This document shows positions 8,690 to 17,132 of a stretch of 64,000 bases of DNA, piece by piece. Origin of the DNA: Caulobacter sp031457805 (lineage in GTDB: Bacteria > Pseudomonadota > Alphaproteobacteria > Caulobacterales > Caulobacteraceae); the NCBI RefSeq assembly GCF_031457805.1, contig NZ_JAVDXI010000008.1, positions 62,001-126,000 of the forward strand, given 5' to 3'. The position numbers and the translations under genes are program-made. The stretch's first letter is position 1, and each line of letters starts with the position of its first letter. The notes beneath the pieces are model-generated. The model was not told where the DNA came from and did no database searches. It was given only the letters and a program-made list of their open reading frames with translations.

Positions 8690-8722
8690 TTGCTACCAAC
8701 AACAAAAGGGGAGGTGGACTAA

Positions 8723-11700
8723 ATGGGCACGGCCAACAGGCTGTCCGCCGGGTGCGGACAAAATTCCTTTACGACGCGACTGAAGTACGGAGCCTCGGTG
8801 CTGGCGCTTGGCGCGCTGGTGTTCGGCGCGCCGGCCATGGCGCAGACCGCTGCGAAGACCGACAACCAGACGGTCGACGAAGTCATCGTCACCAGCATCA
8901 AGCAGAGCCTCAAGAGCAGCCAGCAGCTGAAGCAGTCGTCCGAGATCATCGGCGACTCGATCACCGCCGAAGACATCGGCGCCCTGCCGGACCGCTCGGT
9001 CACCGAAGCGCTGCAGCGCGTTCCGGGCGTGGCCATCAACCGTTTCGCCGCCAGCGTCGACCCTGACCACTTCTCGGTCGAAGGCTCGGGCGTCGTGGTG
9101 CGCGGTCTGAACTTCATCCGTTCGGAGCTGAACGGGCGCGACACCTTCACGGCCAACAACGGCCGTATCCTCAGCTTCGCCGACGTTCCGGCCGAACTGA
9201 TGGGCGGCGTCGACGTGTTCAAGAGCCCCTCGGCCGACATGATCGAAGGCGGCATCTCGGGGACGGTGAACCTGCGCACCCGCCTGCCGTTCGACAGCAA
9301 CAAGCGCATCCTTTCGCTGTCGGCGGAAGCCAGCTACGGCGACCTCGTCAAGAAGTGGAATCCGACCTACTCGTTCCTCTACAGCGACCGCTTCGACACC
9401 AGCGTCGGCGAGGTCGGCGTTCTGGCCAGCTTCGTGAATTCCGAGCTGTCCAGCCGCAACGACGCCATCCAGATCTCGAACTTCGGTTGCCGCACCAACT
9501 TGGGCCAAGCCGTCTCGAACTGCGGCAATGGCACGAAGGGCGTGTGGTTCCCGCGCGGCGCGGCGATGCGCTCGACCGAGAACGACCGCAAGCGTGAAGG
9601 CCAGGCGATCGCCCTGCAGTGGAAGAACAACGACGGCACGATGCAGGCCGCGTTCCAGTATCTGAACTCCAAGTCGCGGACCAAGTGGACCGAACGCGCC
9701 ATCGAAATCGCCACCGACAACGTCGCCGGCAACGGTGACTCGCGTCCGGCGGCCGGCACGACGTTCAGCTTCGACGAAGACGGCGTGTTCACCAACGGCG
9801 TCATCACCGGCACGACCGGCTGGCGGTCGGACCAGAACGGCGCCGATCCGCGCACGCCGATCGACGGTCTGCAGTCGAACAACATCCGTCGCGACGAGAA
9901 CAACACCAACCGGACGACCGACTACGGCTTCAACTTCAAGTGGACGCCGAACGAGCACTGGGGTGTCCAGTTCGACGCGCAGCACGTCGACTCCAAGGTC
10001 GACGCGATCAGCATGGGCATCTGGGGCTCCAGCTTCCAGAACGCCGCGATCACGCTGAACGGCAGCAAGCTGCCGACCGTCAACTTCACGACGCCGGGCA
10101 ACGGCGTGACGGCGTCGAACTGCGCGCCGTTCGACAACACCTGCCCGTCCTATGCGCGTGGGGCCAACGCCAACCTCGCCGCCGCCTACAACAGCTTCTG
10201 GCGCTCGGCGATGGACCACTTCGAGCAGTCGGACGGCACCGAAGACGCCGCCAAGATCGACGTCGAATACAAGTTCCACAACGACACCTGGCTCGACTCG
10301 GTGAAGGCCGGCGTCCGCTGGTCCGAGCGCGACCAGACGACCCGCTTCTCGGCCTATAACTGGGGCGTGCTCAGCGAAATCTGGGGTGAGGGCGGCCCGG
10401 TCTGGTTCGACGATCCGATCAACGGCAACCCGACGACGGCCGGCGGCGCGACCAGCGTGGGTCAGGTCGAGCTCTACGGCTTCGACAACTTCATGCGCGG
10501 CAAGATCGCCTCGCCGGTTGGCGACGGACGCCTGTTCTACACCCAGAACACCGTCGACAACTACGATGCGGTCTCCAAGTTCGCCCTGTCGGTCGGCGAC
10601 GAGTGGCGCGCCCGCCTCTCCGGCGGCTGCCCGCAGAACTGGGTGCCTTCGGCGCAGCGTTGCGGCGTGATCGCCGGCACGCCGTTCCGCCCGCAGGAAA
10701 TCAACCCCGTCAACGAGGTGACCAAGTCGGCCTACCTCATGAGCCGGTTCAAGGGCGAAAGCGGCGATCTGCAGATCAGCGGCAACTTCGGCCTGCGCTA
10801 CACCAAGACCACCCGCCAGTCGGACGGCTTCCTGGCCTTCCCGACCGCCACGGGCCTGTCCACGGACCAAGCGTGCGCCGACGCCTTCACCGAATGGCAG
10901 GCTCGTCCCGAGCCGAAGGACCCGTTCACGCCGTCGTCGTTCTGCGGTCTGACGCCGCAAGTCCGCGCCGCCGCGCGGGCCTGGCAGAACGGCGCCACGG
11001 TGCCGAGCTCGGTCAAGACCTCGTTTGAGTACTGGCTGCCCAGCTTCAACCTGAGGGTCATGGCGCCCAACGGTCTGCAGTATCGCCTGGGCCTGTCCAA
11101 GACGATGACTCCGCCCGACATCGGCCTGACGCGCAACTACTACAACCTTGCGCTGAACACGAACAACGACGGCATCATCAACGGCCAGCCCAGCGGCAAC
11201 GTCACGGTCGGCAACCCCTACCTGAAGCCGACGACGGCCAAGAACGTCGACGCCTCGGTCGAATGGTACTTCGCGCCGGTTGGCTCGCTGACGCTGGCGC
11301 TGTTCTACAAGGAGCTGAACGACGTCGCGGCCAACACCACCGTGCGCCTGCCGTTCACCAACAACGGCGCCACGTTCAGCGCCCTGGTGACGACGCCCGG
11401 CAACTCGGATCAGACGGGCAAGATCAAGGGCTTCGAAGTCGGCTACCAGCAGTTCTACGACTTCCTGCCAGCGCCCTTCGACGGCCTCGGCGTCAACGCC
11501 AACTTCAGCTACATCGACAGCAAGGGCGTGCCGCAGAACACCCTGTCGGCGACCGACCCCGACGTCGGCGCGGGCCGCGTGACCACGGTCGACACCAGCA
11601 AGCTGCCGCTGCAGGGCCTGTCGAAGTACAACGCCAACCTCGCGGTCATCTACGAGAAGAGCAAGATCTCGGCGCGTCTGGCCTACAGCTGGCGCTCGGA

Positions 11701-11947
11701 CTTCCTGCTCACCGTCCGCGACGTGATCGTGCCGTACGCGCCGATCATGAACGAGGCGACCGGCCAGCTGGACGGCTCGTTCTTCTACACGGTCAACGAC
11801 AAGATGAAGGTCGGTGTCCAGGGCGTGAACCTGCTGAACGAAACCACGCGCGCCACCCAGGTCCTCAACAGCGAACTGCTGAAGACCGGCCGCTCGTGGT
11901 TCATGAACGATCGGCGCTACACGTTCGTCGTGCGCGCCAGCTTCTAA
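8723..11947 (+). CDS. TonB-dependent outer-membrane receptor
   Basis: 1074 aa, typical of the large Caulobacter/Xanthomonas carbohydrate receptors. Signal peptide with cleavage after about residue 40 (GAPAMA-QT), TonB-box-like VDEVIVTS (51-58), plug domain with ALPDRSVTEALQRVPGV and a GGISGTVNLRTR end, a long beta-barrel, and a terminal aromatic (RASF), as in outer-membrane proteins. There is no extra N-terminal STN signalling domain, so direct signalling to the FecR-like protein is not obvious. ATG at 8723 preceded by GGAGGTGG. Followed by xylanase and GH43 genes and preceded by a XylR-like operator, so the ligand is likely a xylo-oligosaccharide. Confidence 0.93.
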   Translation: MGTANRLSAGCGQNSFTTRLKYGASVLALGALVFGAPAMAQTAAKTDNQTVDEVIVTSIKQSLKSSQQLKQSSEIIGDSITAEDIGALPDRSVTEALQRVPGVAINRFAASVDPDHFSVEGSGVVVRGLNFIRSELNGRDTFTANNGRILSFADVPAELMGGVDVFKSPSADMIEGGISGTVNLRTRLPFDSNKRILSLSAEASYGDLVKKWNPTYSFLYSDRFDTSVGEVGVLASFVNSELSSRNDAIQISNFGCRTNLGQAVSNCGNGTKGVWFPRGAAMRSTENDRKREGQAIALQWKNNDGTMQAAFQYLNSKSRTKWTERAIEIATDNVAGNGDSRPAAGTTFSFDEDGVFTNGVITGTTGWRSDQNGADPRTPIDGLQSNNIRRDENNTNRTTDYGFNFKWTPNEHWGVQFDAQHVDSKVDAISMGIWGSSFQNAAITLNGSKLPTVNFTTPGNGVTASNCAPFDNTCPSYARGANANLAAAYNSFWRSAMDHFEQSDGTEDAAKIDVEYKFHNDTWLDSVKAGVRWSERDQTTRFSAYNWGVLSEIWGEGGPVWFDDPINGNPTTAGGATSVGQVELYGFDNFMRGKIASPVGDGRLFYTQNTVDNYDAVSKFALSVGDEWRARLSGGCPQNWVPSAQRCGVIAGTPFRPQEINPVNEVTKSAYLMSRFKGESGDLQISGNFGLRYTKTTRQSDGFLAFPTATGLSTDQACADAFTEWQARPEPKDPFTPSSFCGLTPQVRAAARAWQNGATVPSSVKTSFEYWLPSFNLRVMAPNGLQYRLGLSKTMTPPDIGLTRNYYNLALNTNNDGIINGQPSGNVTVGNPYLKPTTAKNVDASVEWYFAPVGSLTLALFYKELNDVAANTTVRLPFTNNGATFSALVTTPGNSDQTGKIKGFEVGYQQFYDFLPAPFDGLGVNANFSYIDSKGVPQNTLSATDPDVGAGRVTTVDTSKLPLQGLSKYNANLAVIYEKSKISARLAYSWRSDFLLTVRDVIVPYAPIMNEATGQLDGSFFYTVNDKMKVGVQGVNLLNETTRATQVLNSELLKTGRSWFMNDRRYTFVVRASF

Positions 11948-11959
11948 GTTCCGCTGAAA

Positions 11960-11989
11960 CCCTGCCCGGGGCGCTTGCCTCGGGCAGGG
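11960..11989 (+). terminator. Hairpin after the TonB receptor
   Basis: CCCTGCCCG / CGGGCAGGG with a 12-nt loop, 13 nt after the stop. Strong stem but no T-run. May be a partial terminator or 3'-end protection before the xylanase gene. Confidence 0.5.
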
Positions 11990-12119
11990 GATCACGGAGG
12001 GGTTTCGTCGACGCCTTCCTTCCGTTTCGGAGGTCTGCGACGGGGCTCGGTTACTCCTGCCAACTCTTTCACGCGCATCGTCCCTCATAACGGTGCGCGT
12101 TTTTCTTGGAGCGCGTGTC

Positions 12120-13250
12120 ATGACCCTCTCCCGTCGAGACCTCCTCGCCGCCGGCGCCGCCAGCGCCCTGGCCGGTCCCGCCTTCGCCGCTCAGGGGCCC
12201 TCCCTGCGCGAGCTGGCGCAGGCCAAGGGGATCCTGTTCGGCAGCGCCGTTCCGGCCGGCCCGCGCGGCGCTACGACGGGTCCGTTCGAGGACGCCAAAC
12301 ACCGTGAGATCCTGGCCCGCGAGTGCGGCGTCCTGGTGCCCGAGAACGAGCTGAAATGGTACGTGGTGCGCGCCCGGGGGCCGCAATACTTCGACTTCGA
12401 GCGCGCCGACCGCATCGCCGAATTCGCCAAGGCCAACAACCAGGCCCTGCGCGGCCACACCCTGATCTGGCACCACCCGCAATGGTTCCCGGGCTGGGTG
12501 AAGGGCTACGACTTCGGGCCCAAGCCGGCCGAGGCGGCCGCCAAGATGGTCACCGAGCACATCCAGGCCCTGTGCCAGCGCTATCCGCAGATGGTTTCGT
12601 GGGACGTGATCAACGAGACGGTCGATCCGGCCGACGGCTCGATCCGCTCGACCTTCCTGTCCGACGCCATGGGCAAGGAAGCGGTGCTGGACCTGTCGTT
12701 CCACGTCGCCCGCGAGGCCGCGCCCAAGGCTCGTCTGGTCTACAATGACTATATGAGCCAGGAGGTCGGCAACGAGAAGCACCGCTACGGCGTGCTCAAG
12801 CTGCTGGAGGGCTTCAAGAAGCGCGGCACGCCGGTCGACGCGCTGGGGATCCAGAGCCACATCGGCGCCGAGAACGCCGACAGCTTCACCGGCTTTGGCA
12901 AGCCGCAGGAGAAGGAATGGACCGCCTTCCTGAACGACGTCACCGGCATGGGCTATGACCTGCTGATCACCGAGTTCGACGTCCACGACAAGGGCCTGCC
13001 CTACGACTTCGGCCCCCGCGACGCGGCGGTGGCGGCCTACGCCAAGGCCTTCCTCGACCAGATGCTCAGCTACCGCCAGACCAAGGAGGTCCTGGCCTGG
13101 GGCATGATCGACAAGTACTCGTGGCTGCAAGGCCAGTGGCTGCGCGAAGACAAGAAGCCCAAGCGCCCGACCCTCTACGACGACAACTACCAGCCCAAGC
13201 CACTGCGCGAAGCGATGGCGGCGGCGCTGAGGGCCGCGCCGGCGCGGTAG
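12120..13250 (+). CDS. GH10 endo-1,4-beta-xylanase, exported
   Basis: 376 aa. Cuts internal beta-1,4 bonds of xylan with retention. The N-terminus MTLSRRDLLAAGAASALAG is a Tat-type signal (SRRDLL, then a hydrophobic stretch ending AFA). GH10 hallmarks: GHTLIWHHPQWFPGW, acid/base Glu166 in WDVINETVD, nucleophile Glu285 in LLITEFDVHD. Start ATG at 12120 with TTGGAGCG before it; a longer frame from 12093 would put residues before the Tat motif. It lies downstream of the TonB receptor and upstream of the GH43 gene. Tat export suggests folding before reaching the periplasm or outer surface. Confidence 0.93.
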   Translation: MTLSRRDLLAAGAASALAGPAFAAQGPSLRELAQAKGILFGSAVPAGPRGATTGPFEDAKHREILARECGVLVPENELKWYVVRARGPQYFDFERADRIAEFAKANNQALRGHTLIWHHPQWFPGWVKGYDFGPKPAEAAAKMVTEHIQALCQRYPQMVSWDVINETVDPADGSIRSTFLSDAMGKEAVLDLSFHVAREAAPKARLVYNDYMSQEVGNEKHRYGVLKLLEGFKKRGTPVDALGIQSHIGAENADSFTGFGKPQEKEWTAFLNDVTGMGYDLLITEFDVHDKGLPYDFGPRDAAVAAYAKAFLDQMLSYRQTKEVLAWGMIDKYSWLQGQWLREDKKPKRPTLYDDNYQPKPLREAMAAALRAAPAR

Positions 13251-13270
13251 GGTTTTTGCGCCATCAAGAA

Positions 13271-13380
13271 CCCGATCTCCCCGGCGAATGCCGGGGCCCA
13301 GATCGTAAAGCTCACGCAGTTCAAGGACGGCCTACACCCGGGATGCATCTGGGTCCCGGCATTCGCCGGGAAGGTCGGGA
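13271..13380. repeat. Dispersed CCGGCGAATGCCGG palindrome repeat, copy 1
   Basis: Two inverted arms: CCCCGGCGAATGCCGGGG near the left edge and CCCGGCATTCGCCGGG near the right edge, with matching CCAGAT/ATCTGG words. A one-hairpin relative lies at 59782-59813. Confidence 0.7.
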
Positions 13381-13392
13381 GGAGTAAAGCAG

Positions 13393-15078
13393 ATGATCCG
13401 AACGGCAATGATCTTGACCCTGCTGGCCACCCCCGCGCTGGCGCCGCTCACAGCCCAGGCCGCGCCGCGAACCGCCCAGTTCAGCAACTTCGTCTATGAG
13501 GGCTCCGACCCGTCGGATGTCGTGAAGGCCGGCCCCGGCCAGTACCGCAACCCGGTCGTCCAGGGCTTCTATCCCGATCCCAGCGTGACGCGGGCGGGCA
13601 AGGACTTCTATCTGGTCAACTCGACCTTCGCCTGGTTCCCGGGGCTGCCGATCTTCCACTCCACTGACCTTGTCCATTGGGAGCAGATCGGCAACGCCAT
13701 CGACCGTCCCGGCATGCTGGACTTCAAGCGCCTGGGCCTGTCGCGCGCGGTGTTCGCTCCGGCGATCCAGGAGCATCAGGGCACGTTCTACATCCTCAAC
13801 ACCTGCGTCGACTGCGGCGGCAACTACCTGATCACCGCCAAGGATCCGAAGGGGCCGTGGTCGGATCCGGTCTGGCTGCCCGACGTCGGCGGCATCGACT
13901 CGTCGATCTTCTTCGACGATGACGGCCGCGCCTGGATCCTCAACAATGACGAGCCGCCCGGTCCGGCCGAGTATTCGGGCCACCGCGCCATCTGGATCCG
14001 CGAGTATGACCAAAAGACCCAGAAGACCATCGGCCCGGCCAAGGTGCTGCTGGACAAGGGCGTGAACCCCGCCGCCAAGCCGATCTGGCCCGAGGGGCCG
14101 CACATCCTGAAGAAGGACGGCTGGTACTATCTGACCGCCGCCGAGGGCGGCACGGCGGAGGGCCACAGCCAGGTGGTGCTGCGGTCAAAGTCGGTCACTG
14201 GGCCTTATGTTCCGTATGCGGATAATCCGATCCTGACCCAGCGCGACCTGCCGCGCGACCGGGCGCTGCCGATCACCTCGGCGGGCCACGCCGACATCGT
14301 CGACACGCCCGACGGCAAGTGGTGGGCCACCTTCCTGGCCGTGCGCCCCTATGGCGATGACCTCTACAACACCGGCCGCGAGACCTTCCTGCTGCCGGTC
14401 GAGTGGAAGGACGGCTGGCCTGTGATCCTGGTGAACGGCAAGACCATCCCCTATGTCGCCGACGCGCCCAAGCTGCCGGCGCTGAAGACGACCCCGACCG
14501 CGGGCCCGTTCAGGGCGGCCGAGACGTTCTCTGGTCCCGAACTGCCCAAGAACTGGATGACCATGCGCATCCCCACCTCGCGCTGGTGGAGCGTCAAGGA
14601 CGGGGCGCTGAGCCTGGAAGCCCGCAAGGACAGGCTGGGCGGCCACGAGCAGCCGTCGATCTGGGCCCGCCGCCAGCAGCACATGAACGCCAGCGCCAGC
14701 ACCACCGTCCGCTTCGACCCCAAGGCCGACGGCGACAAAGCGGGTCTGGTGGCCGTGCAGAGCGACGATTTCTACTGGTTCGTGGGCCTGGCCCGCGCCG
14801 GCGGCCAGACCGTCGTCCGCGTCGAGAAGCGCACGGGCAAGGACGATCCGGTCGATGGCGTCGTGGTGGCGCAGGCGCCGGTGACCTTAAAGCCGGGCCA
14901 GGGCCTGGACCTGAAGATCGCCGTGCGCGGCGGGACCATGGACTTCGCCTACGCCGCCAAGCCGGGCCAGTGGGAGACGCTGAAGGCGGGCGCTGACGCG
15001 ACGACCCTCAGCACCAAGGTGGCCGGCGGTTTCGTGGGGACCATGCTGGGCGTCTACGCCCACGGGGTGGAGGAGTAA
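13393..15078 (+). CDS. GH43 family beta-xylosidase / arabinofuranosidase, exported
   Basis: 561 aa. Sec signal peptide (about 1-24). Five-bladed propeller catalytic domain with the three GH43 carboxylates: Asp62 in GFYPDPS, Asp169 in GGIDSSIFF and Glu234 in WPEGPHIL. The C-terminal third (about 375-561) looks like the concanavalin-type domain found in GH43 xylosidases. It would release xylose or arabinose from xylo-oligosaccharides made by the xylanase just upstream. ATG at 13393 with GGGAGGAG before it. It is separated from the xylanase by 142 bp, most of it a repeat. Xylosidase versus arabinosidase activity cannot be settled from sequence. Confidence 0.9.
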   Translation: MIRTAMILTLLATPALAPLTAQAAPRTAQFSNFVYEGSDPSDVVKAGPGQYRNPVVQGFYPDPSVTRAGKDFYLVNSTFAWFPGLPIFHSTDLVHWEQIGNAIDRPGMLDFKRLGLSRAVFAPAIQEHQGTFYILNTCVDCGGNYLITAKDPKGPWSDPVWLPDVGGIDSSIFFDDDGRAWILNNDEPPGPAEYSGHRAIWIREYDQKTQKTIGPAKVLLDKGVNPAAKPIWPEGPHILKKDGWYYLTAAEGGTAEGHSQVVLRSKSVTGPYVPYADNPILTQRDLPRDRALPITSAGHADIVDTPDGKWWATFLAVRPYGDDLYNTGRETFLLPVEWKDGWPVILVNGKTIPYVADAPKLPALKTTPTAGPFRAAETFSGPELPKNWMTMRIPTSRWWSVKDGALSLEARKDRLGGHEQPSIWARRQQHMNASASTTVRFDPKADGDKAGLVAVQSDDFYWFVGLARAGGQTVVRVEKRTGKDDPVDGVVVAQAPVTLKPGQGLDLKIAVRGGTMDFAYAAKPGQWETLKAGADATTLSTKVAGGFVGTMLGVYAHGVEE

Positions 15079-15090
15079 GGGGGGGCTATA

Positions 15091-15233
15091 GGTTCCCTCT
15101 CCCAAAGGGAGAGGCCGGGGCCCGCCGCGAAGCGGTGGGAGGGAGAGGGGTTATGAGGTTTGACGGCGTGCCGGCGCTCCGTCTGGCGCGGTAACCCCTC
15201 TCCCCAACCCTCTCCCTGTGGGAGAGGGAGCCG
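15091..15233. repeat. GC-rich two-armed intergenic repeat, copy 2
   Basis: Outer arms CCCTCTCCCaaaGGGAGAGG and CCCTCTCCCtgtGGGAGAGG, with AACCCCTCTCC / GGAGAGGGGTT inside. Lies between convergent genes. Confidence 0.75.
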
Positions 15234-15258
15234 GTTTCGCCTGCGAAACTTCTCGCCC

Positions 15259-16839
15259 TCACCGATATCGATAGAGCTTCACCCGCTGCGCCCCGAACTC
15301 GGTGGGCGGCAGGCGGATGTGCCGGCCCTGGTGGGTCTGGTCGCCGTTCAGCCAGCGGCCGTCGACCCACTGGCCGTTCTCGAAGCGCAGCTCGCGCACC
15401 GTCTCCAGGCCCACCGAGCCGTCCTTGGTGGCGACGGTCAGGGTGATGCCCCGGCCGGCGACGATGAATTCGTCCGGACCCGTATGGATAACCAAACCGC
15501 CATGGCTGGCATAGTCCTGGCTGTCCTTGGGCGTCCAGGGATCGACCACGGTCACCGTGAAGTCCCAGGGGCCGAAGCTGGCCCTGCGCGGCGTCAGGTC
15601 CACCGTCCCGTCATAGGCCACAGGCGCGCGAAAGCCGCGCATGGTCTTGCCGCCGTCGTGGGTGGTGATCAGGGGCGTCAGCTGCTCCAGCAGGCGATAG
15701 GCCGCGCCCAGAGTCTTCACGCCCTCGGGCGGCAGGTTCTCGATCGAGAAGGGCGAGAAGCCGATCGCGTCATGCTCGCCGATGGCCCAGAAGGCGTTGG
15801 CCGGAGCGGGCGGCTTGCCGGCCTGGTCGGCCTCGGGGATGAACAGCGGCTGGTCGGGCCGGTCGTACGGCGGCATCCACGCGGTGAAGTTGGGGTAGTA
15901 GATGTCCGGCGACAGCATGTCCAAGGACGGCGCGGCCGCGCGCCACAGGTCGATCAGGTGGGGCAGGGGACCAGCGCTGGGATAGCCGCCCGGAACCGCG
16001 CCCGGACGCGGCAGGGCCGCGTTGACGTACATCGGCAGGTCGTAGGCCTTCTTGCCGGCCGCCGTCAGCGCCTCGACAAAACGGCCGAAGGTCCAGGCCT
16101 GCCACAGCTCGTCGGTCGCGGCCGAGGCGCCGAACACCTCTTCCCAGGTCCCGGTCTTTTGGACGCCCAGCGCCTTGAGGGCGGCGGCCGGCACGGGCTT
16201 GTTAAAGTCCGCGTCGGCGGCCTTGGTGCGGTCGCGCGCCTCCGGCAGCATGCCGATCTCGTTCTCGACCTGGACCATCAGGACGGTGCGCTGCTGGCCG
16301 TCCACCGCCTTCAGGTGCGCCATCATCGCGGCGAAGGCCTTGGCGTCGGCGTCGCGGGTGGCCGGATAGGAGGCGCTGAGGATCTCCACCGCCTTGCCCT
16401 CTCCCGTGCGGGCGTAGGGGAAGCGGGCCGGATCGCGCTTCACCCAGGCCGGGGCGTAGGTCGACATGCTGTTCTTCCAGGCCCCGAACCACAGCAGAAC
16501 CAGCCGCATGTCGTGGGCGCGGGCCTGCTGGATCATGCCGTCCAGCACCGTGAAGTCGAACTGGCCCTCGACCGGCTCGATCTGTTCCCAGGCGACCGGG
16601 GCCAGCACGGTGTTGAGGTTGGCGGCCTTCATCACCGCCCAGTGGCCCGACAGGTCCTTCAGGTCCGAGCTCGAGGAATTGCCCAGCTCGCCGCCCAGGA
16701 TCAGGTAGGGCTTGTTGTTGACCAGCAGGCGATGGACGCCGTCGATCTTGGCGATCCGGGGGGCGGGCTCGGCGTGAGCGGACGCGGCGGCGGCGAGGCC
16801 CAGAAGCAGGGCGGCGAGGGGGGAGGCGAGGCAACGCAT
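15259..16839 (-). CDS. GH35-type beta-galactosidase-like glycosidase (DUF5597 C-terminus)
   Basis: 526 aa. Signal peptide ending AHA (about 23). TIM barrel with WEQIEPVEGQFDF and APVAW typical of GH35/GH42. Probable acid/base Glu194 in VQVENEIG and nucleophile Glu336 in LFIPEAD. The C-terminal part resembles the beta-sandwich (DUF5597) seen in bacterial GH35 proteins. It likely removes galactosyl or related residues from hemicellulose side chains in the periplasm, complementing the xylanase and GH43 enzyme. It converges on the GH43 gene and has its own candidate XylR-like site 67 bp upstream. Precise specificity unknown. Confidence 0.85.
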   Translation of the reverse strand: MRCLASPLAALLLGLAAAASAHAEPAPRIAKIDGVHRLLVNNKPYLILGGELGNSSSSDLKDLSGHWAVMKAANLNTVLAPVAWEQIEPVEGQFDFTVLDGMIQQARAHDMRLVLLWFGAWKNSMSTYAPAWVKRDPARFPYARTGEGKAVEILSASYPATRDADAKAFAAMMAHLKAVDGQQRTVLMVQVENEIGMLPEARDRTKAADADFNKPVPAAALKALGVQKTGTWEEVFGASAATDELWQAWTFGRFVEALTAAGKKAYDLPMYVNAALPRPGAVPGGYPSAGPLPHLIDLWRAAAPSLDMLSPDIYYPNFTAWMPPYDRPDQPLFIPEADQAGKPPAPANAFWAIGEHDAIGFSPFSIENLPPEGVKTLGAAYRLLEQLTPLITTHDGGKTMRGFRAPVAYDGTVDLTPRRASFGPWDFTVTVVDPWTPKDSQDYASHGGLVIHTGPDEFIVAGRGITLTVATKDGSVGLETVRELRFENGQWVDGRWLNGDQTHQGRHIRLPPTEFGAQRVKLYRYR

Positions 16840-16905
16840 GACAAGGTCAGATGAGGGCTGCGCACTTGTAAGATCAATCCGGAAAATGGTGGGTCGGCGA
16901 AAAAT

Positions 16906-16917
16906 GGTAGCGGTATC
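16906..16917. promoter_or_regulatory. Degenerate XylR-like site upstream of the GH35 gene
   Basis: GGTAGCGGTATC differs at two positions from the GGTAGCGCTACC palindrome before the receptor. Located 67 bp upstream of the glycosidase ATG. Half of the palindrome is intact, so regulation may be weaker. Confidence 0.4.
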
Positions 16918-16929
16918 GGTGCGCCCCTT

Positions 16930-17034
16930 GCGTCCTTCGAGGCGCGCTCAGGTGCGCGCACCTCAGGATGAGGGGTTCAGCGACCGAGTTTCCTCATCCT
17001 GAAGTGCGAGCCGCAGGCGAGCCTCGAAGGACGC
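16930..17034. repeat. Dispersed inverted repeat GCGTCCTTCGAGG...CCTCGAAGGACGC, copy 1
   Basis: About 105-bp palindrome with arms GCGTCCTTCGAGGC and GCCTCGAAGGACGC and an inner CTCAGGATGAGG / CTCATCCTGA pair. Closely related copies at 23211-23322 and 59620-59723. Confidence 0.85.
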
Positions 17035-17132
17035 AGCGCGCCCCGCGCAACCCCCAATCCTGGGGGGTGTGCGGCTAACGGCGTTCCATGAGAGTTGCCG
17101 CAAAGCTTGTCCTGCCCCAAGCTTTGGATCGT

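Larger units (their letters stand above)
8255..8722. promoter_or_regulatory. Divergent control region between halogenase operon and TonB receptor
   Basis: 468 bp with no credible ORF. AT-richer than its surroundings. It holds an inverted repeat at 8404-8427, a lone third copy of TGACAACG at 8610-8617, two LacI-type palindromes (8564-8581 and 8678-8689), and GGAGGTGG just before the receptor start. It probably contains both promoters. Confidence 0.7.

Noticed and set aside
8693..12121. 1142-aa open frame on the minus strand across the TonB receptor gene
   Set aside because: It is the GC-rich antisense shadow of the receptor; composition is His/Arg/Ala-rich without domains, and the plus-strand protein has a full signal peptide, TonB box and barrel.
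15160..16854. 564-aa plus-strand frame opposite the GH35 gene
   Set aside because: Shadow frame with Arg/Gln/Gly-rich sequence; the minus strand has signal peptide and catalytic Glu residues.
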